This document shows, one piece after another, positions 21,103 through 33,453 of a DNA stretch of 38,078 nt. The notes beneath the pieces are model-generated. The model saw nothing but the letters and a program-made list of their open reading frames with translations, was not told where the DNA came from and ran no database searches. The stretch is from Chromera velia (lineage: Eukaryota > Sar > Chromeraceae). The stretch's first letter is position 1; each line of letters begins with the position of its first letter. The position numbers were made by a program, and so were the translations under genes. Where the stretch lies: contig JAHBMJ010002410.1 in NCBI GenBank assembly GCA_018398765.1, positions 1-38,078 of the forward strand, read 5' to 3'.

Positions 21103-24100
21103 TCACCCCCTCCTGTTGGATTGCGAAGTTTTTGAATCGAAGTCACCCCTCGGTTCTGACGCACCCACGTCATACCAAGGAGAAGGTGAATACACAGGAG
21201 GATGATCAGCAGGCGGTGCGAACGGCGACGGAGACACTCCCACAGGCTCATCAGCTCCAAGAATGTATTCAGGTTGTGCTCTCATCAAAGAAATGGGGGG
21301 GCGGTATTGCGGAGCTCGATATCCTTGAGAGTGCTCCTTGGTTCCTGTCCATTCTCTCTCTGTGGGTGTCCGTGCATTTCCGGGCCGAAGCGTTCCTTCC
21401 GGGCAAGCAGCAGACGCTGGTGGAGGATCTGTCGCCCCCCCAAAAGGGACGAACCCTCCTGGAGGGCAGCCTGCATAGGCCTCAGTCCGTTCTGCTGCGG
21501 ACGCGGGGGGCTGGTAGTATCGCGATGCCGTGGCCCCGTGAGGGTGTGCCGTCTCGGCGTCAGCTCGCCCACTCCCCTGATAGGCCCCCCAGGTGTCTCC
21601 GCTTCTGCTTCGAGGTTCGAATCCCGGTGGGGGTCCGTGGTCTTCTATTTGCGGAGGGGCATGGGCATCCCCTGATTCGCTTCTCCACGTTGGGCCTGGA
21701 CGAGAAGAAAAGGGGGAGTGAGAAGGGGGGGGTCCGGAGGGATAGGCTGGGTAAGTGTCTCTCCTTGGAGACTCGTGGCGGGGATGGTGATAAGGATCAG
21801 CAGAAGATGCAGTGGTGGCAGCAGGCCTGTAGGGAAGCCCGGAAGGAGACGGAGTCGCAGTCGGGGGAGGACTCTGTACAGGCAGTGGAGCCGGACTCTG
21901 CCAGGGACTCTGGTCGCTGTGATGCAGATGAGGAGAATGGAAGGAGGGATGAGGGCGAGGAGGAGGAACGTGAGTGCTGTGTGAGGGAGATGATGGCAGA
22001 AGAGGGGAGACTGCCACGACTCTTTTTCTCGTCCTGCTTTGAGGAGGTCCTTCTGCCCTTTGCCCTTCCAGGGAAGTCCACTGAGATGGAGTGGAGGTCC
22101 AACCTGCAGCTTCTGGGCCTGTATCCGTTGTTCTCGGATGATCATGTCTGATCACGTCGCGATCCCACCCCCAGGAGGAACTAATCCCATCACCACCCTG
22201 AGGAGTCATGTGTGACACCCGCCACTGCTCCTCCTTGCTGCTCCAAATTCTCCATGCGCCCTCAGCCTGATGTGCTCCCACAGCCGCCTGTGCATGGGGG
22301 GGGAGGCCCGCAGCCTGTCGACTTGAGTGACTACCCCCTCGGGCTGAAACGCGACCAGAAGCAGAAGCAGAAGCAGGGTCTCCACGTAATACCCAGCTGC
22401 CAGGAGTCAGTTCGTGACGGGGCCCTACAGAGGCAGAGGAGGACGCCGAAGTTCGCCCCCCTCTCTCAGGCTCATCCTGGTGAGGCTGGGGTGCTCCTGA
22501 AGGCGGACCGTGCGTGAGAGGGGTGGGAAGGGTGCAAGGAGGGACCGCCGAGGCATAGGCAGAGGCAGAAAAGGAGGATGGGTATCCGTGGTAGGCTGCT
22601 TGTGGTGTCTCGCCAGCAGACTGACTCATCTGAGAATAGGCTGAGGCTAGGTGCGGCTCCTCGTTGGGATTCCTGGAGGGAGGGGAGGAGGTGGGCCTGA
22701 GGGGCCAATAACGGTTGGGGGAAGGGGAGACCACCGGAGTTGCGTAGGCTGTCGGCGGGTTGGAGAGGGAGGAGGAGGACATGGAAAACAGCAGAGGAGT
22801 TGACACGTGCTCAGTTGTGCAAGGACCAGAAGGCGACGAGGAGGAGAGCATGTGGATGACGGAACCTTTTCGAGGCGACCTGCTGGAGGCAGTCTCTGGA
22901 GAGAAGGACAGGTTGCGCAGCCGTGGCACTTCTTCTTGACTGAGATCTCGAGGCGGATGAGGGGGTCTGGAGAGAGGAGAGGGCCCCGGCGGCGGAAAGG
23001 GCTCATGCGTGGGCATGCCAGGGCAGTGGGGGTAACCTGTCATAGAGGGGGAAGGCGCACTCGGCGGCTGTGTACCTCCGTGCCCATGTGATGCTGACGG
23101 TGATGAGACTGAGTAAGCGGGGCGGTGGGATCCCCTGGCAGGGGACGGTAGCTGCTGTCGGCTGGCTGAGATGAAATCAGTCTGCCGGTGCAGCATAGGC
23201 TGATCTGCTGAGAGGGAGAGGTTGGAGCCGTCCATGGGTGGCACTCCTCCTCCCGCCTGTGGGTTGTGGGTGTGGAGGATGGGGGCCTCTAACGGGGGGG
23301 GAGGGGGGCTGTGAGTGCCCAGAACTAGCCAGTACCCGAGAGTGTGTGACGTGTTGAGGTGGTCTCTGTGTGTGACTTGCTTGGGGCATTGACGCTGCAG
23401 ATGAAGCAGAAGAAGAAGAAGAGGGATTCTGATTCTGCTGGGTGCTGTGTGCATGGGGGGTCTCAGGCACCGGACTGAGAATCCTCCCCGCAGACGGCGC
23501 GAGGCGGCGACGGGGGAGGGGGGGCGTTAGAAAGAAAGGGGGGGCACGACCTGGAATATTGCTCGCGGCGTTGTCTGTGGACCCTTGGGCGGTGGGGCGC
23601 GTTCCGTATTGCAGGGGCACTGGAAGCTTCGACTGTTGTGGGGCTGTTGGGTGTGGTGGTCCCTGCGCACTCTCCTGAAGTTGAATGTGGTACTGCGATG
23701 GAGAGACCAGAGCGTTCTTCTGCAAGTCTCTGCTGTCTGCTGCTCCAACGGGGGACGCAAAAGAGAAAGAGAAAGGGGATTGGCCTGGGGTTGGTGGGGA
23801 TATTCTTTCTGGGAGGGGTCTCTCTGCTGCACTGGCAGCGGCGTCAGGAGAGACGAAGGACGCAAAACTGTGGCTGGATCGGGATCGCGAGGCGCTCTGA
23901 GGTCCTCCGGTCGTGAAGGCTTCTGAGGAGGACAGACGCGTCCCCGTGGCTGCAGAGGTACTGGGCGGGTGTGTAGTGATTGTCTGTTCTGCCGTTGAGG
24001 TTGCCGCTGCGGGCACTTGAAGCCCCGGGGCACATGTCAGAGAGGGGAGGAGAGGAGCAGGAGAACTCTGCACGCACGCACACACATACACACACACAGA

Positions 24101-25032
24101 GAGAGGGAGGGATGGAGCGAGGGAGAGAGAGAGGGAGAGGGAGAGAGACTGGGGGAGAGAGAGAGAGACACCCACGCGCGTTCACGCGAGAGACACACAA
24201 CAAAGAAGCAGAAACGGGAAACTCATGCATGCACATTCGGGGATCGAGTGAGTCGGAACCATGCGGACCGATGTCAATATAAAACAGAGAACCACTAGAT
24301 TATCTCAAGGTGTAAAGGAGGAAGAGGCTCGAAAAGGAAGCGCTGAAAAAGGAAAAGTGGAGAGGTCGACTGACGCAGGTGAAGAAGAGAAAAAAAAAAA
24401 CCCTCGCATGTCAGTCGGGGGGAGGGCAAGGCAGAACACGCATAATACAAAGAGCTGAATCGTCTGCCTCAAAGAGAATGAGGTGAAGCGGACCCCAAAG
24501 TCTCTTCGGTCACCGTCTGTTCATTCAAGCAACAGTATTCAATACCCGATTATTCGGCTGTTATTCAACTAACCCGTCTCGATGTGTTGCTTCCAGATGC
24601 AGACGCGGGGGCTTCACCGTCCGACTTCAACTTGACCCTGATCCTCCTTCTTTCAAGACCGTCGGCACCTATCCCCCCAGGATAGGAAGGCCGTGCGCAG
24701 ACTGGTGTTGACACGCTCGGTCGTGTATCATCTGGAGGAGGGGGGGGCGGGGGGGCTTTTCTCATTCGAATCAGAGTCTCATGGGAGGGCTCCAAGTATG
24801 TGTCGTTCAAGCCTTCTATTGCGGCAAGAGCCTCCTCCTGGGATGTGAAGGAGACAAACCCGAAAGCCCGGCTGACTCCCTTGTCATCCCTGATCACCTT
24901 ACAGCTTCTCACAGCACCGAACGCTGAGAAAGCCCTGAGCAGATCTCGCTCCTCGGCCCAGATCGGCAAACGGAAAACAAAGAGATTGGAGTCCTGAGGC
25001 TCTACGCCCCCTTCCTTTCTTTGGGCCTCCAT
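21103..25032 (-). CDS. CELF-like single-RRM protein with a very long Pro/Ser-rich tail
   Basis: Predicted exons on the minus strand: 25032-24574, 24067-23336, 23256-21103. All junctions are phase 0 with GT-AG ends (introns of 506 and 79 bases), giving 1,114 residues. The N-terminal RRM spans about residues 15-93: RNP2 is LFVFRL (17-22) and RNP1 is RAFGFVSF (55-62). The SRAFGFVSF form resembles the third RRM of CELF/Bruno proteins, which bind RNA and control splicing, stability or translation. A Pro run follows the RRM. The remaining roughly 1,000 residues are Pro/Ser/Gly/His-rich and probably disordered, with no further RRM seen. The 79-base intron explains the change of frame near 23.3 kb; a homopolymer error in its C-rich sequence is the alternative. 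A 386-codon plus-strand frame over exon 3 is an antisense shadow. RNA binding is well supported; targets are unknown. Confidence 0.8.
24073..24190. repeat. CA/GA microsatellite in RRM gene intron 1
   Basis: CACA and GAGAGG runs lie just upstream (on the minus strand) of the exon 2 acceptor, where on the coding strand they form a GT/CT-rich tract ending GCGTGCAG. Confidence 0.85.
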
Positions 25033-25510
25033 CCAAGGAAACTCAAGTCAATTAAGTGGCATGTTCTGTCAGAGAGATGAGGAAGCTGTCGAGGGCGTCA
25101 TTTTCAAGACGTACAGCTGACGTACGCTTAATTTGCTCGAGATCGTGCTGAATTCGATCGATCACCTACAAGAATTTATTACGCGGGCTGACGCACGCAT
25201 GCAGTTTTCGGGCGGCGGGCCGTTCGCACGGAGCTGCGAAATTCGAAAGTGCCCCTCAGACAACTTTCCGGGGCCCTATCAGGTGTGCATGCAGTACAGA
25301 GACGAAAGGATGCATGGAGCGCCGACCCCCTCTGTTCCTTTCAAAGCGAAGAACGCACGGCAATTTGCCACAGCCTTCTGTGTTTCCTCGATCCTTGGTG
25401 GCTTGTCAAAAGGAACGATTGGGCTCGGCTGTGTTACCGCAAGTCCTTCTTTTGGCCTTCGTACGTCAAGGCATTTCTTGATCTATCAACACTGCATTGG
25501 CTGAACAGGG
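25033..25510. promoter_or_regulatory. Divergent intergenic region between the RRM and SPP genes
   Basis: 478 bases separate the two predicted start codons, which point away from each other. This stretch must hold both 5' UTRs and both promoters unless further upstream exons exist. It contains a TGCATGC motif at about 25286 and GC-rich blocks near 25200-25230. Upstream ATGs occur on the SPP side (25133, 25249), but their frames give no signal peptide. No TATA box is assigned. Confidence 0.5.
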
Positions 25511-25654
25511 ATGCTACCTGTCCAGTTCTTTGTTATCGCCCTGACTGGCTCTCTCCTCTTCCATGGAGGGGAGGGAACCCGTCTCCTCAGAGGGCACAGG
25601 GGAGAGAAGGCCCTTGGATTCGCTTTCTCATCGCCACGCTCCTCTACTTTTCTG
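25511..25654 (+). other. SPP exon 1: signal peptide plus transit-peptide-like leader
   Basis: The exon encodes MLPVQFFVIALTGSLLF, a short hydrophobic N-terminus typical of an ER signal peptide, then a basic/Ser-rich stretch (TRLLRGHRGEKALGF). Signal peptide plus transit peptide is the known layout for proteins entering plastids with three or four membranes. The exon ends in phase 0 at the donor GTAATT and joins the exon at 25738. Confidence 0.7.
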
Positions 25655-26983
25655 GTAATTCTTTTTCATCGTCTTGGTCCTCTAAGGCCCCTCTTCCACC
25701 TGCCCTCACTCACTGTGATCGCTTCTTTTGCTTGCAGCCACGATCAAGAGAACAATTCTCCCCCTTTTCGACCTCCTCCTGGAACATTTGCCCCACGGGG
25801 ACGATGCGCCACCCCCATCCTCTGAGTATGGCGTTGGAGACGGCTGCGGCGGAGACGCCCACTTTGGCCGAGGAAGCTCCCCAGCAGGGCATCCAGGTGG
25901 ACCTGGAGGACCTGACACAGGGGTCGTCCCTCAAGGCCCTCCATAGAAGATGGCTCCACACACCCCTTCCCGAACATCCAGGCCTCAGAAGGGGAAGATG
26001 CGCCAACGGACTGGAGTACCTCATTCTACCCAACAAACACCCAGCAGGGCGATTTGAGGCGCACATGGAAGTTCATGCCGGGTGGGTCTGCTCTGGCCAA
26101 CCAACTCTGTTTTACTGTGCTGGTGTGCGTCGACGGTTTGGATCCTTCTCTCTGCTTTCCGGTGGATGTGTGTGTGTGGTGGGGGGGGGGGGCATAAATG
26201 TGCATGTGTGTGTTTGTGTGTCTGATTTTGAGACCTGGTGCAGATCCGTAGACGAGCTCGATGACCAGCAGGGCATGGCGCACATGTGCGAGCACATCTC
26301 CTACATGGGATCCGCCAAGCGTTCGTCCATCCTGTCCAAGTCCGTACAGACAAACGCATACACGGACTTCCACCATACGGTCTTCTTCGCCAAGTGCCCT
26401 GTCCTGGACCCCACCAGGTAAGTAAGCCCCTGTATGAGAGACAGACAGCTACTCCATCTATTCATTGCTTGCATTTGCAAGTCGTCTGAGCCAGTCGATG
26501 GGAAGGGAGTGCAGAGGGAGGGAGGCAGGGAGGCGTGCATGTGTTTGTCTGAGGCAATGAGTGACTGAATGGAGATGGTTGGCTGGAGCGTGTGCTTGCT
26601 TGCTTGCTTGGTTGCGTGCGTAGAGGTGCGTCTCTCTCTGCTTCTGCCTGTCAGTGTTGGTCCTTGAGAGCACCGCTTTGCTGGGTGTGCTGGATTGACA
26701 ATGTGGATGACGGGTGTGTGTGTCACTGCGCATGCATGGATGGATGCAGTCGAGGCAGTCCTGTGTACATGCTGCCGAGGGCTCTGGAGGCTCTTTTGGA
26801 CGTGCTGGAAGCGCCTACTCAGGTCCTTCTTTTTTTGCTTCTTTGGGGGGGGTTGCTTGGGGTGGGGGGTTCATTCATTCATTCATTCATTTAGAAAGAA
26901 AGACTCTTTGTTTGCATCGCGTGGGTGGGTCGTGTGGGAGTCCTGATCCTGCTTTCTTTCTTTCTTTCTTTCTTTTCTTTTCT

Positions 26984-27015
<32 letters not shown>

Positions 27016-27043
27016 TCGTTCTTTCGTTCTTTCGTTCTTTCGT

Positions 27044-27075
<32 letters not shown>

Positions 27076-27155
27076 TCGTTCTTTCTTTCGTTCTTTCTTT
27101 CTTTCTTTCTTTCTTTGTTTCTTTGTTTCTTTCTTTCTTTGTTTCTTTCTTTCTT

Positions 27156-27187
<32 letters not shown>

Positions 27188-27679
27188 TTCTTTTCCTTCT
27201 TTCTTCCTTCCTTCCTTCCTTCCTTCCTTTTTCTTTGGTAATATTCTTTCTGCCAGACTGATGAACCTGTTCTGAAGAAATGTGAAAAGTGAGTAGGTCT
27301 CTCTCTCAGATCCTTTCGTCTCCCCCCAGCCCCCTTGAAGAGGTATCTCACCTATGTTTTTCCCCTGTGCTCGTATTTCTGTTTGTTTCTGTGTCCGTAC
27401 CATCACTGATCATGCGTCCGGAGTGTGTGCATGATTGAAAGGAAAGAAATATTCATTGACGTGTGTGTGCGTGCCTGGTGCGCTTCCTTCACTTGCTTTT
27501 CTGCTTGATTGATGGATGGATGGTTACTTCAGTTCAATCCCTCTCGACTGGAGCACGAGAGGAAGGCGGTTTTGTCTGAGGCCTCGATGGTGAACACAGT
27601 GGACTACAGAGAGGAGTGCCAGACCTTGATGGGATTGCACAACGAGAACAGACTCGCTATCAGGTGCCTGCGTCTTTGG

Positions 27680-27738
<59 letters not shown>

Positions 27739-30700
27739 GTGTGTGTCTGTCTGTCCTTTTTTCTTTTTTGTTTTTTTTTGCCTTCTTCCCTATTTTGCTC
27801 TCTCTTGTCTTGAGTGGAAGCAGCAGGACAGTAGCGTGTGACTAATAAGTGATCACGGAGGTTTGTTGAGTGGCAATGTGGGGCGTTTAACTCTCTCTCA
27901 CCTTTCGGCCCCCCTGCCCACTTTGTCTGAGTTGTCATGATGTTCTTTTGTCTTTCTTGCTTTCTTTCTTTTTGTCTGTTGTGTTCATGAAGAAAAGGAG
28001 GGAGAAGAAGAAGAAACATATAGTCTGTCTGTCTGTCTGTCTGCAGATTTCCTCTCGGAGAACTCGACCAGATCCGAAATTGGAATCTAGAAGATGTCAA
28101 GAAGTTTCACTCCACGCACTACAGGCAAGTACTTGTGTCTGTCAAGTTTCGTTCATTGTGTGCTGTGCGGATGGGTCCCCTGGAGAGTGTGGTCGGCTGA
28201 TCGAAAAGAAAAAATTGAGGGAGGGAGGGAGGGAGGGAGGGAGGGAGGGATCAACCACCACTCCATCTCGCATACCGCAACGCCTAGTATCTCTCTTCTT
28301 TCCATTCATTCTTTTCTGCCCCCCGTCCTCCTCCTTCCTTCCTTCCTTCCTTCCTGAGTATACGTATTGACCCTTTCATCGACCGTGCAGACCCTTTCTT
28401 TGCTTTTTGCGAATTCATCGTCAGACCCATCAGACATCTATCGTCGATCCCGGCACACACCCACAGCGAAGAGGAGACCCAAGAACCCGCTCGTGGTTGC
28501 TTTCTGTGGGTGACCTCCACGCATTTATGTGCACGCATACTTTAAAATCATATTTCTGAAATCAATCTGCCTGCAGGCCTGAGAACGCGTTCCTCTACGT
28601 TGTCGGGGACCTCGATGCTGTAGAGACTGAAAGACAGATTCAGCAGGTAGGTAAGGGACGTGTGTGGTCCTAGGAATCCATCTTTCTGTCTGTCTGTCTG
28701 TCTGTCTGTCTGTGTCTTTTTGCGTTTCAGTCTGACTAGAGAGACGTCTCCCTTCCCTTGTTGCTCAGGGTCACCTCTCCCTCTTCTTTCCGTTTTCTCT
28801 CCCAGCAAGTGTTTGCCTGCTTGTATGCGCATCTGACTGAACGTTGTGTTGTATCACTGTGTGCATGCGTCCCTGACTGAACAGCCTCCTGTCGTTTGTG
28901 TTTGTGTGCACTGGTGATGCCTGCAGGTGTTTGAACGATTGAAGAAAGACCCCCCCGCGTCCTACTACGACAACTTTCAGAAAATGTACCTGGGGACTAT
29001 GAAGGACGAGTGAGTGAGTTCTTCAGTGAGAGGGATTTGATTGGTTGTTTGCAAGGGGTGATTGTGAACTGAACCAACGTACTCCTTCGCTCCGTGTCTG
29101 ATGTGATTGATGTCCTTGCGTCTGTTGGATTGAGGAAGGGTCAGGGAGGCTATCGAGCTATGGGTTTGTTTCGTGTCTGTCCTCTTTCTCCTCTGTTCAT
29201 TCATGTGCAGTTGTCATATGCACGCATCCATCTGCTTGCCTGTCTGCCTCTGTGCCGTTTTAATTCACATCCATAGACGCGAAATTGTACTGACGTATAC
29301 ACACATGCACGTGCAATATCTACGGCGCCCTCTCCTGTTCTCCTGCACGCCCAAGCAAAAATAAGTCCATCGAAGTGTCATGTTCCAAATCCACTCTCAG
29401 TGGTGCTTGAAAAAGTTGATGGCAATAGAAAGCATTTCACAGTGGCAGCATGTATTCTGAGAAATCTGTTTGGTGCCCTCTTTTCGTCTTCCTCTTGCTC
29501 AGATCTATTTTCCTCCCTGCCATCAAGCACTCGTACCACTCGAACGCAGACGGGCAAACTGTGGACGACGAAAATTTGAGAGAGTCCCTGCCTGCAGCTG
29601 CAGAACCCAAACAGGAGGTGCGTGGGTGGGTGGGTGGGTGGGTGAATAGACTCACTCCCTGTCCGTCTTCCTTCATTGACGTTTTTCCCTTTTTTGTCGC
29701 CGCCTTTCTACCTCTGCCCTAGCTCATCAGGCACTCCTTCCTTTTCCTTTTTTTTTTCTTCTCACTCACTCACGTGAAAGACGTGCAATGCAGGCCAATG
29801 TGACGATCTTCCAGTCCGATGTGGTGCACTCTCTGTCTCTGTCTGTGATGATCAAGAGACCTCTGGAGGGCGTGAGGACAGTGGAGGATGTCAGGTGGGA
29901 TGGGTGGGTCTGTAGGCAAACTTTTTGGGGGGGGCGTGCAGTGTGTTTAGTGTCAGCGTTTTCTCTGTGTACCTGGAAAGAAGAAAGGGAAGTTCGTGAA
30001 GCAAGAGAAACGCAGCTGTGAGATAGATTTGTTTGTTATAGTTGCCAGCTCGATTGATTGATTTGCATCGATCGGTGCGCCGCAGTGAAAAGGAAGAAGA
30101 ACCACTTAATTCCCTCTCTCTCATCGATTTGGCCTGCTTCTTTCCCCTCTCCCTCTCTGTATCTGCCCCCGCGTGTCGGAGAAGGAAAAGAGGAATCCTT
30201 CCCCTCTTCTCTCTTTCCTGTTTCTTCTTTTCTCTTTAATTCTTCCCCTCTCTGCTCTCTCTGCAGGAGAAGCGTTCTTCGCATGCTCTGCCTGAAGGGT
30301 CTTCACCAACGGCTGAACATCTTCCAGAGGGGCAACGGACTCTTCAGGTTTGTTGGCTTTTTCGTTTCTTTTCTTTTCTTTTCTTGTCTTGCAGACATGA
30401 GGAGTGTTCGAATCTGAGTCTTTCATGGTCGTCCCTTGCAAGGTGTGTATTATCCGGGTGTGGACAGAGAAGAGAAGAACGTGAAAGCCTCCCGATTTTC
30501 ATGAGAGATGGAGGCATCGTCTAGGTGACAGCAGCCAGATGCTTTGTTTTCTTCGTCCAATTCTTCGTTGGTTCGCTTCTTTGTCGGGTGAAGGCTCTTC
30601 CTCTCGCTGCGCTTTTCTGGTTGATTTCGGGGAATTCGAGTGATTAGTGTGGGCTTGCCTTTTTTTGACACTGCTCTATTAGAGAAAAAAGAAAGGAACG

Positions 30701-33400
30701 AAGAAAGGAAGGAACGAAGAAAGGAAGGAAGGAAGGAAGGAAGGAAGAAAAGAGAGAAAGACAAAGTCCACATTCACCCTCTCCACACATCGCCTGACTG
30801 CTGCAGGAATGTGGAACTGACTTCCCTTGACTCCGTCAGAGAGGCTGCTCATGTGGTCACATTGGACATCACCACAGGTCGGTCGGTCAGTCTGTAATGT
30901 AAGCCTCTCGCTCTCTTGCTCTCTCGCAATTTCTCTGTTCCCGTGTATGCGTGTGATTGACGATGCCCACTTCGAATCAGACCAGATCACCTCCATTCGA
31001 TGTCCTTGAACCCAGAGGTAGACATGCACACGAGGATATTCTTTCTCAGCATTCGAAGGCGTATGTGACATTTGAATTGTGCCTACATTTTTATGGATAC
31101 ACGCGGGATTGTACGTCGACATGATCATTTACATGCATTATCAACACATGTATGTATGAATGAATGAATGAATGTATGAATGAATGAATGAATGCAGACG
31201 AGGATCCTCTTGTGTGGAAGGAGGCAGTCTCGCTGGCGTTTGAGGAGGTGAAAAAGCTCGGGGAGTACGGCTTGATGGAGAATGAACTCCCTCAGCTCAT
31301 TGACGCATTCCGCACAGATATGCTCAGGTGGGTAGGGCAACAGGCAGACCCACAGTCATGTTTGCATTCCCTCTTTGTGTGTCTCCCTGACCCTTTTTTG
31401 TGTGGAAGAACCCGTGTATGCGTGTTCGTCCTTCTGCCTGTCTGTGTAAGTTTGTGGGTGGAGATGCATAAATAAAAACTGACCACGGCATGCGATATAT
31501 CGCAGAACGAACACCGACGGACGAGTGGACCATCACGAGTGGGCAAAACAACTGATGGACCAGCTCGGCAGGAGATCCACGATTCTGCATCCTGAGCAAG
31601 AAAAACAGGTAGGTGCGTCGTGTCAAAGAAAGAAGTAACAGGAGAACAGGTAGCAAGACAAGTACTTCCTTCCTTAACCCATTTCCCCTCTGCATAGGAG
31701 CGACAGGTTGGAAAGGGTTGAAATGAATGTGGATTTGCGTGTCAGTCGGTAAAGACGAAAAGACAAGCAAATTCCTCACTTGCCCTCTCTTGAAAGAGAA
31801 TGGCACTCAGTCTCGTGGAATGACTCGGAGAGGTGGCCAACACACTTTCAGTAGTCATGTCCGAGCGAACGTTTAAGGCGAACATATACACGAAATGGAG
31901 ACCCCCAGAAAATCCCGTTCTCAATCAATCCATCTCACGATCAATCCATCTGCAGATCACCCTCATGGTTCTGGAGGACGTGACCCTTGAGGACGTCAAC
32001 GGAGAGGCCAAAAGTGAGTGAGGATTGACTCTCTCTGTCAAGTACCCCCCTATGTCGTCAGTCTTCTTCTATGTTTTCTTTCTTTCTTTCTTCCTTCTCT
32101 TTCTTTCTGTCCTTCGCTTTCCTTTCCAGCCCGTGTGTGTGTGCTTCCTCGGCACTTGTGGCATGTGACCAGGTGCGGCGCCTCGCGAGGGTTTGTTCGG
32201 CTTATTCATTTTTGCCCGCCCATGCTGTCTGTCTGTAAACAGATCTCTGCAACTGGCTGACGGACCTGGGCAAGGAGAGCGCTCCCCAAGCGAATGGGGT
32301 CGTCGTGTGCACTCCCGAGACCATCGAGGTCCAGATGGGGATTGGGGGGGGAGACTCGAAGAGAACCGTGCAGAGACTCGAGCTGAGCTCACCGGAGGTG
32401 ATGCAGGTAGGTCTGTTGATTCTCTCTATTAATTGTCTCTCTCTTTCTCTCTCTGTATGTATCCATGTCCGTCCATTGAATTCCTTCTTGTGCATGTGTA
32501 CAATGAGAAGGTGTCGAAGGGCACTCCCGCACCGCAAAATCATGATGACACACCTTCGTTGTGAAAGGACATGTGAGTTAGGGGCCGCGTTTGAAAGGAC
32601 AACGTCGTCAAAGATCTTGAGTCGGCATGCACCTACACTCATTTATGTTTGTATGTATGTATGTATGTGTGTATGTATGGGTATATATGGGTATGTATGT
32701 GCAGGTAATTAGGGAAGCTGCCCAGCAAAAGGTGGATCCTGTGGTGACTTCTGCCATTCTGCCCGACCAGCTTCTGTCCGTGGAGGAAGTCTCGTCCCTC
32801 AGCAAGAGACACACACCCAGATGGACCACTCTCGATGTGAGTCAGTGCAGGGTCTGTCTCTGTGTAGGACAAGATATCTTTTTGAAGTGGAGGGAATTAT
32901 GTGTTGAAAGGGAGGGAGGGAGGGAGGGAGGGAAATGTTAAGATGCAGATAGGTAAGTACCTGGCAGGCAGACAGCAGACAGAATTAAGAACGCCTGCCT
33001 ACGGGATGTTGGTTCTCTCTCTCTTGAGACTTTTCTGTCTGTCTTTCTGTGTGTTTTGTTTTTCTTTCTTTTGTGATCCTCGTGTGTCCCCTCGATCCAT
33101 TCCATTCTCTTCCTTGCTCCTCCTCCTGTCCCGCCCCCCATGTCCGTCTTAATGACGCGTGCGCAGCTTCAACTTTTTTTTTCTTCTATAGTCGGCTTGC
33201 TTGCTTTGCTTTGACAGTCTGTCTGTCTTTTTTCATCCATCCCACTTTTGTTATTCCCCAGAGTCGATCTCTCTCCAGAGTCCCAGAAAGGAAGAAAGAA
33301 GGAAAGAATAGAGAGGTGAACTTGACAAGGGAGTAGTAAAGTATGGAGGGAGCTCTTCTGAGAGACAGAGAATCTGAATGCAAACCTGATCGAATTCAGG

Positions 33401-33453
<53 letters not shown>

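Noticed and set aside
21600-21640. tRNA-like T-arm (GGTTCGAATCC)
   Set aside because: The stem does not pair properly, no anticodon or D arm lies at the right distance, and the bases encode part of the RRM gene on the other strand.
20991-22151. 386-codon plus-strand ORF
   Set aside because: It lies antisense to the Pro/Ser-rich exon of the RRM gene; GC-rich low-complexity coding sequence often leaves long antisense frames, and no domain is present.
27257-27288. Possible extra SPP exon (TDEPVLKKCEK) with good splice-like ends
   Set aside because: It would end in phase 2 and break the frame into the next exon, and the family alignment runs directly from exon 4 to the exon at 27533.
26887-27406. 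Lys/Arg-Glu ORFs of 154-171 codons on the minus strand
   Set aside because: Translations of the TTTC microsatellite in SPP intron 4.
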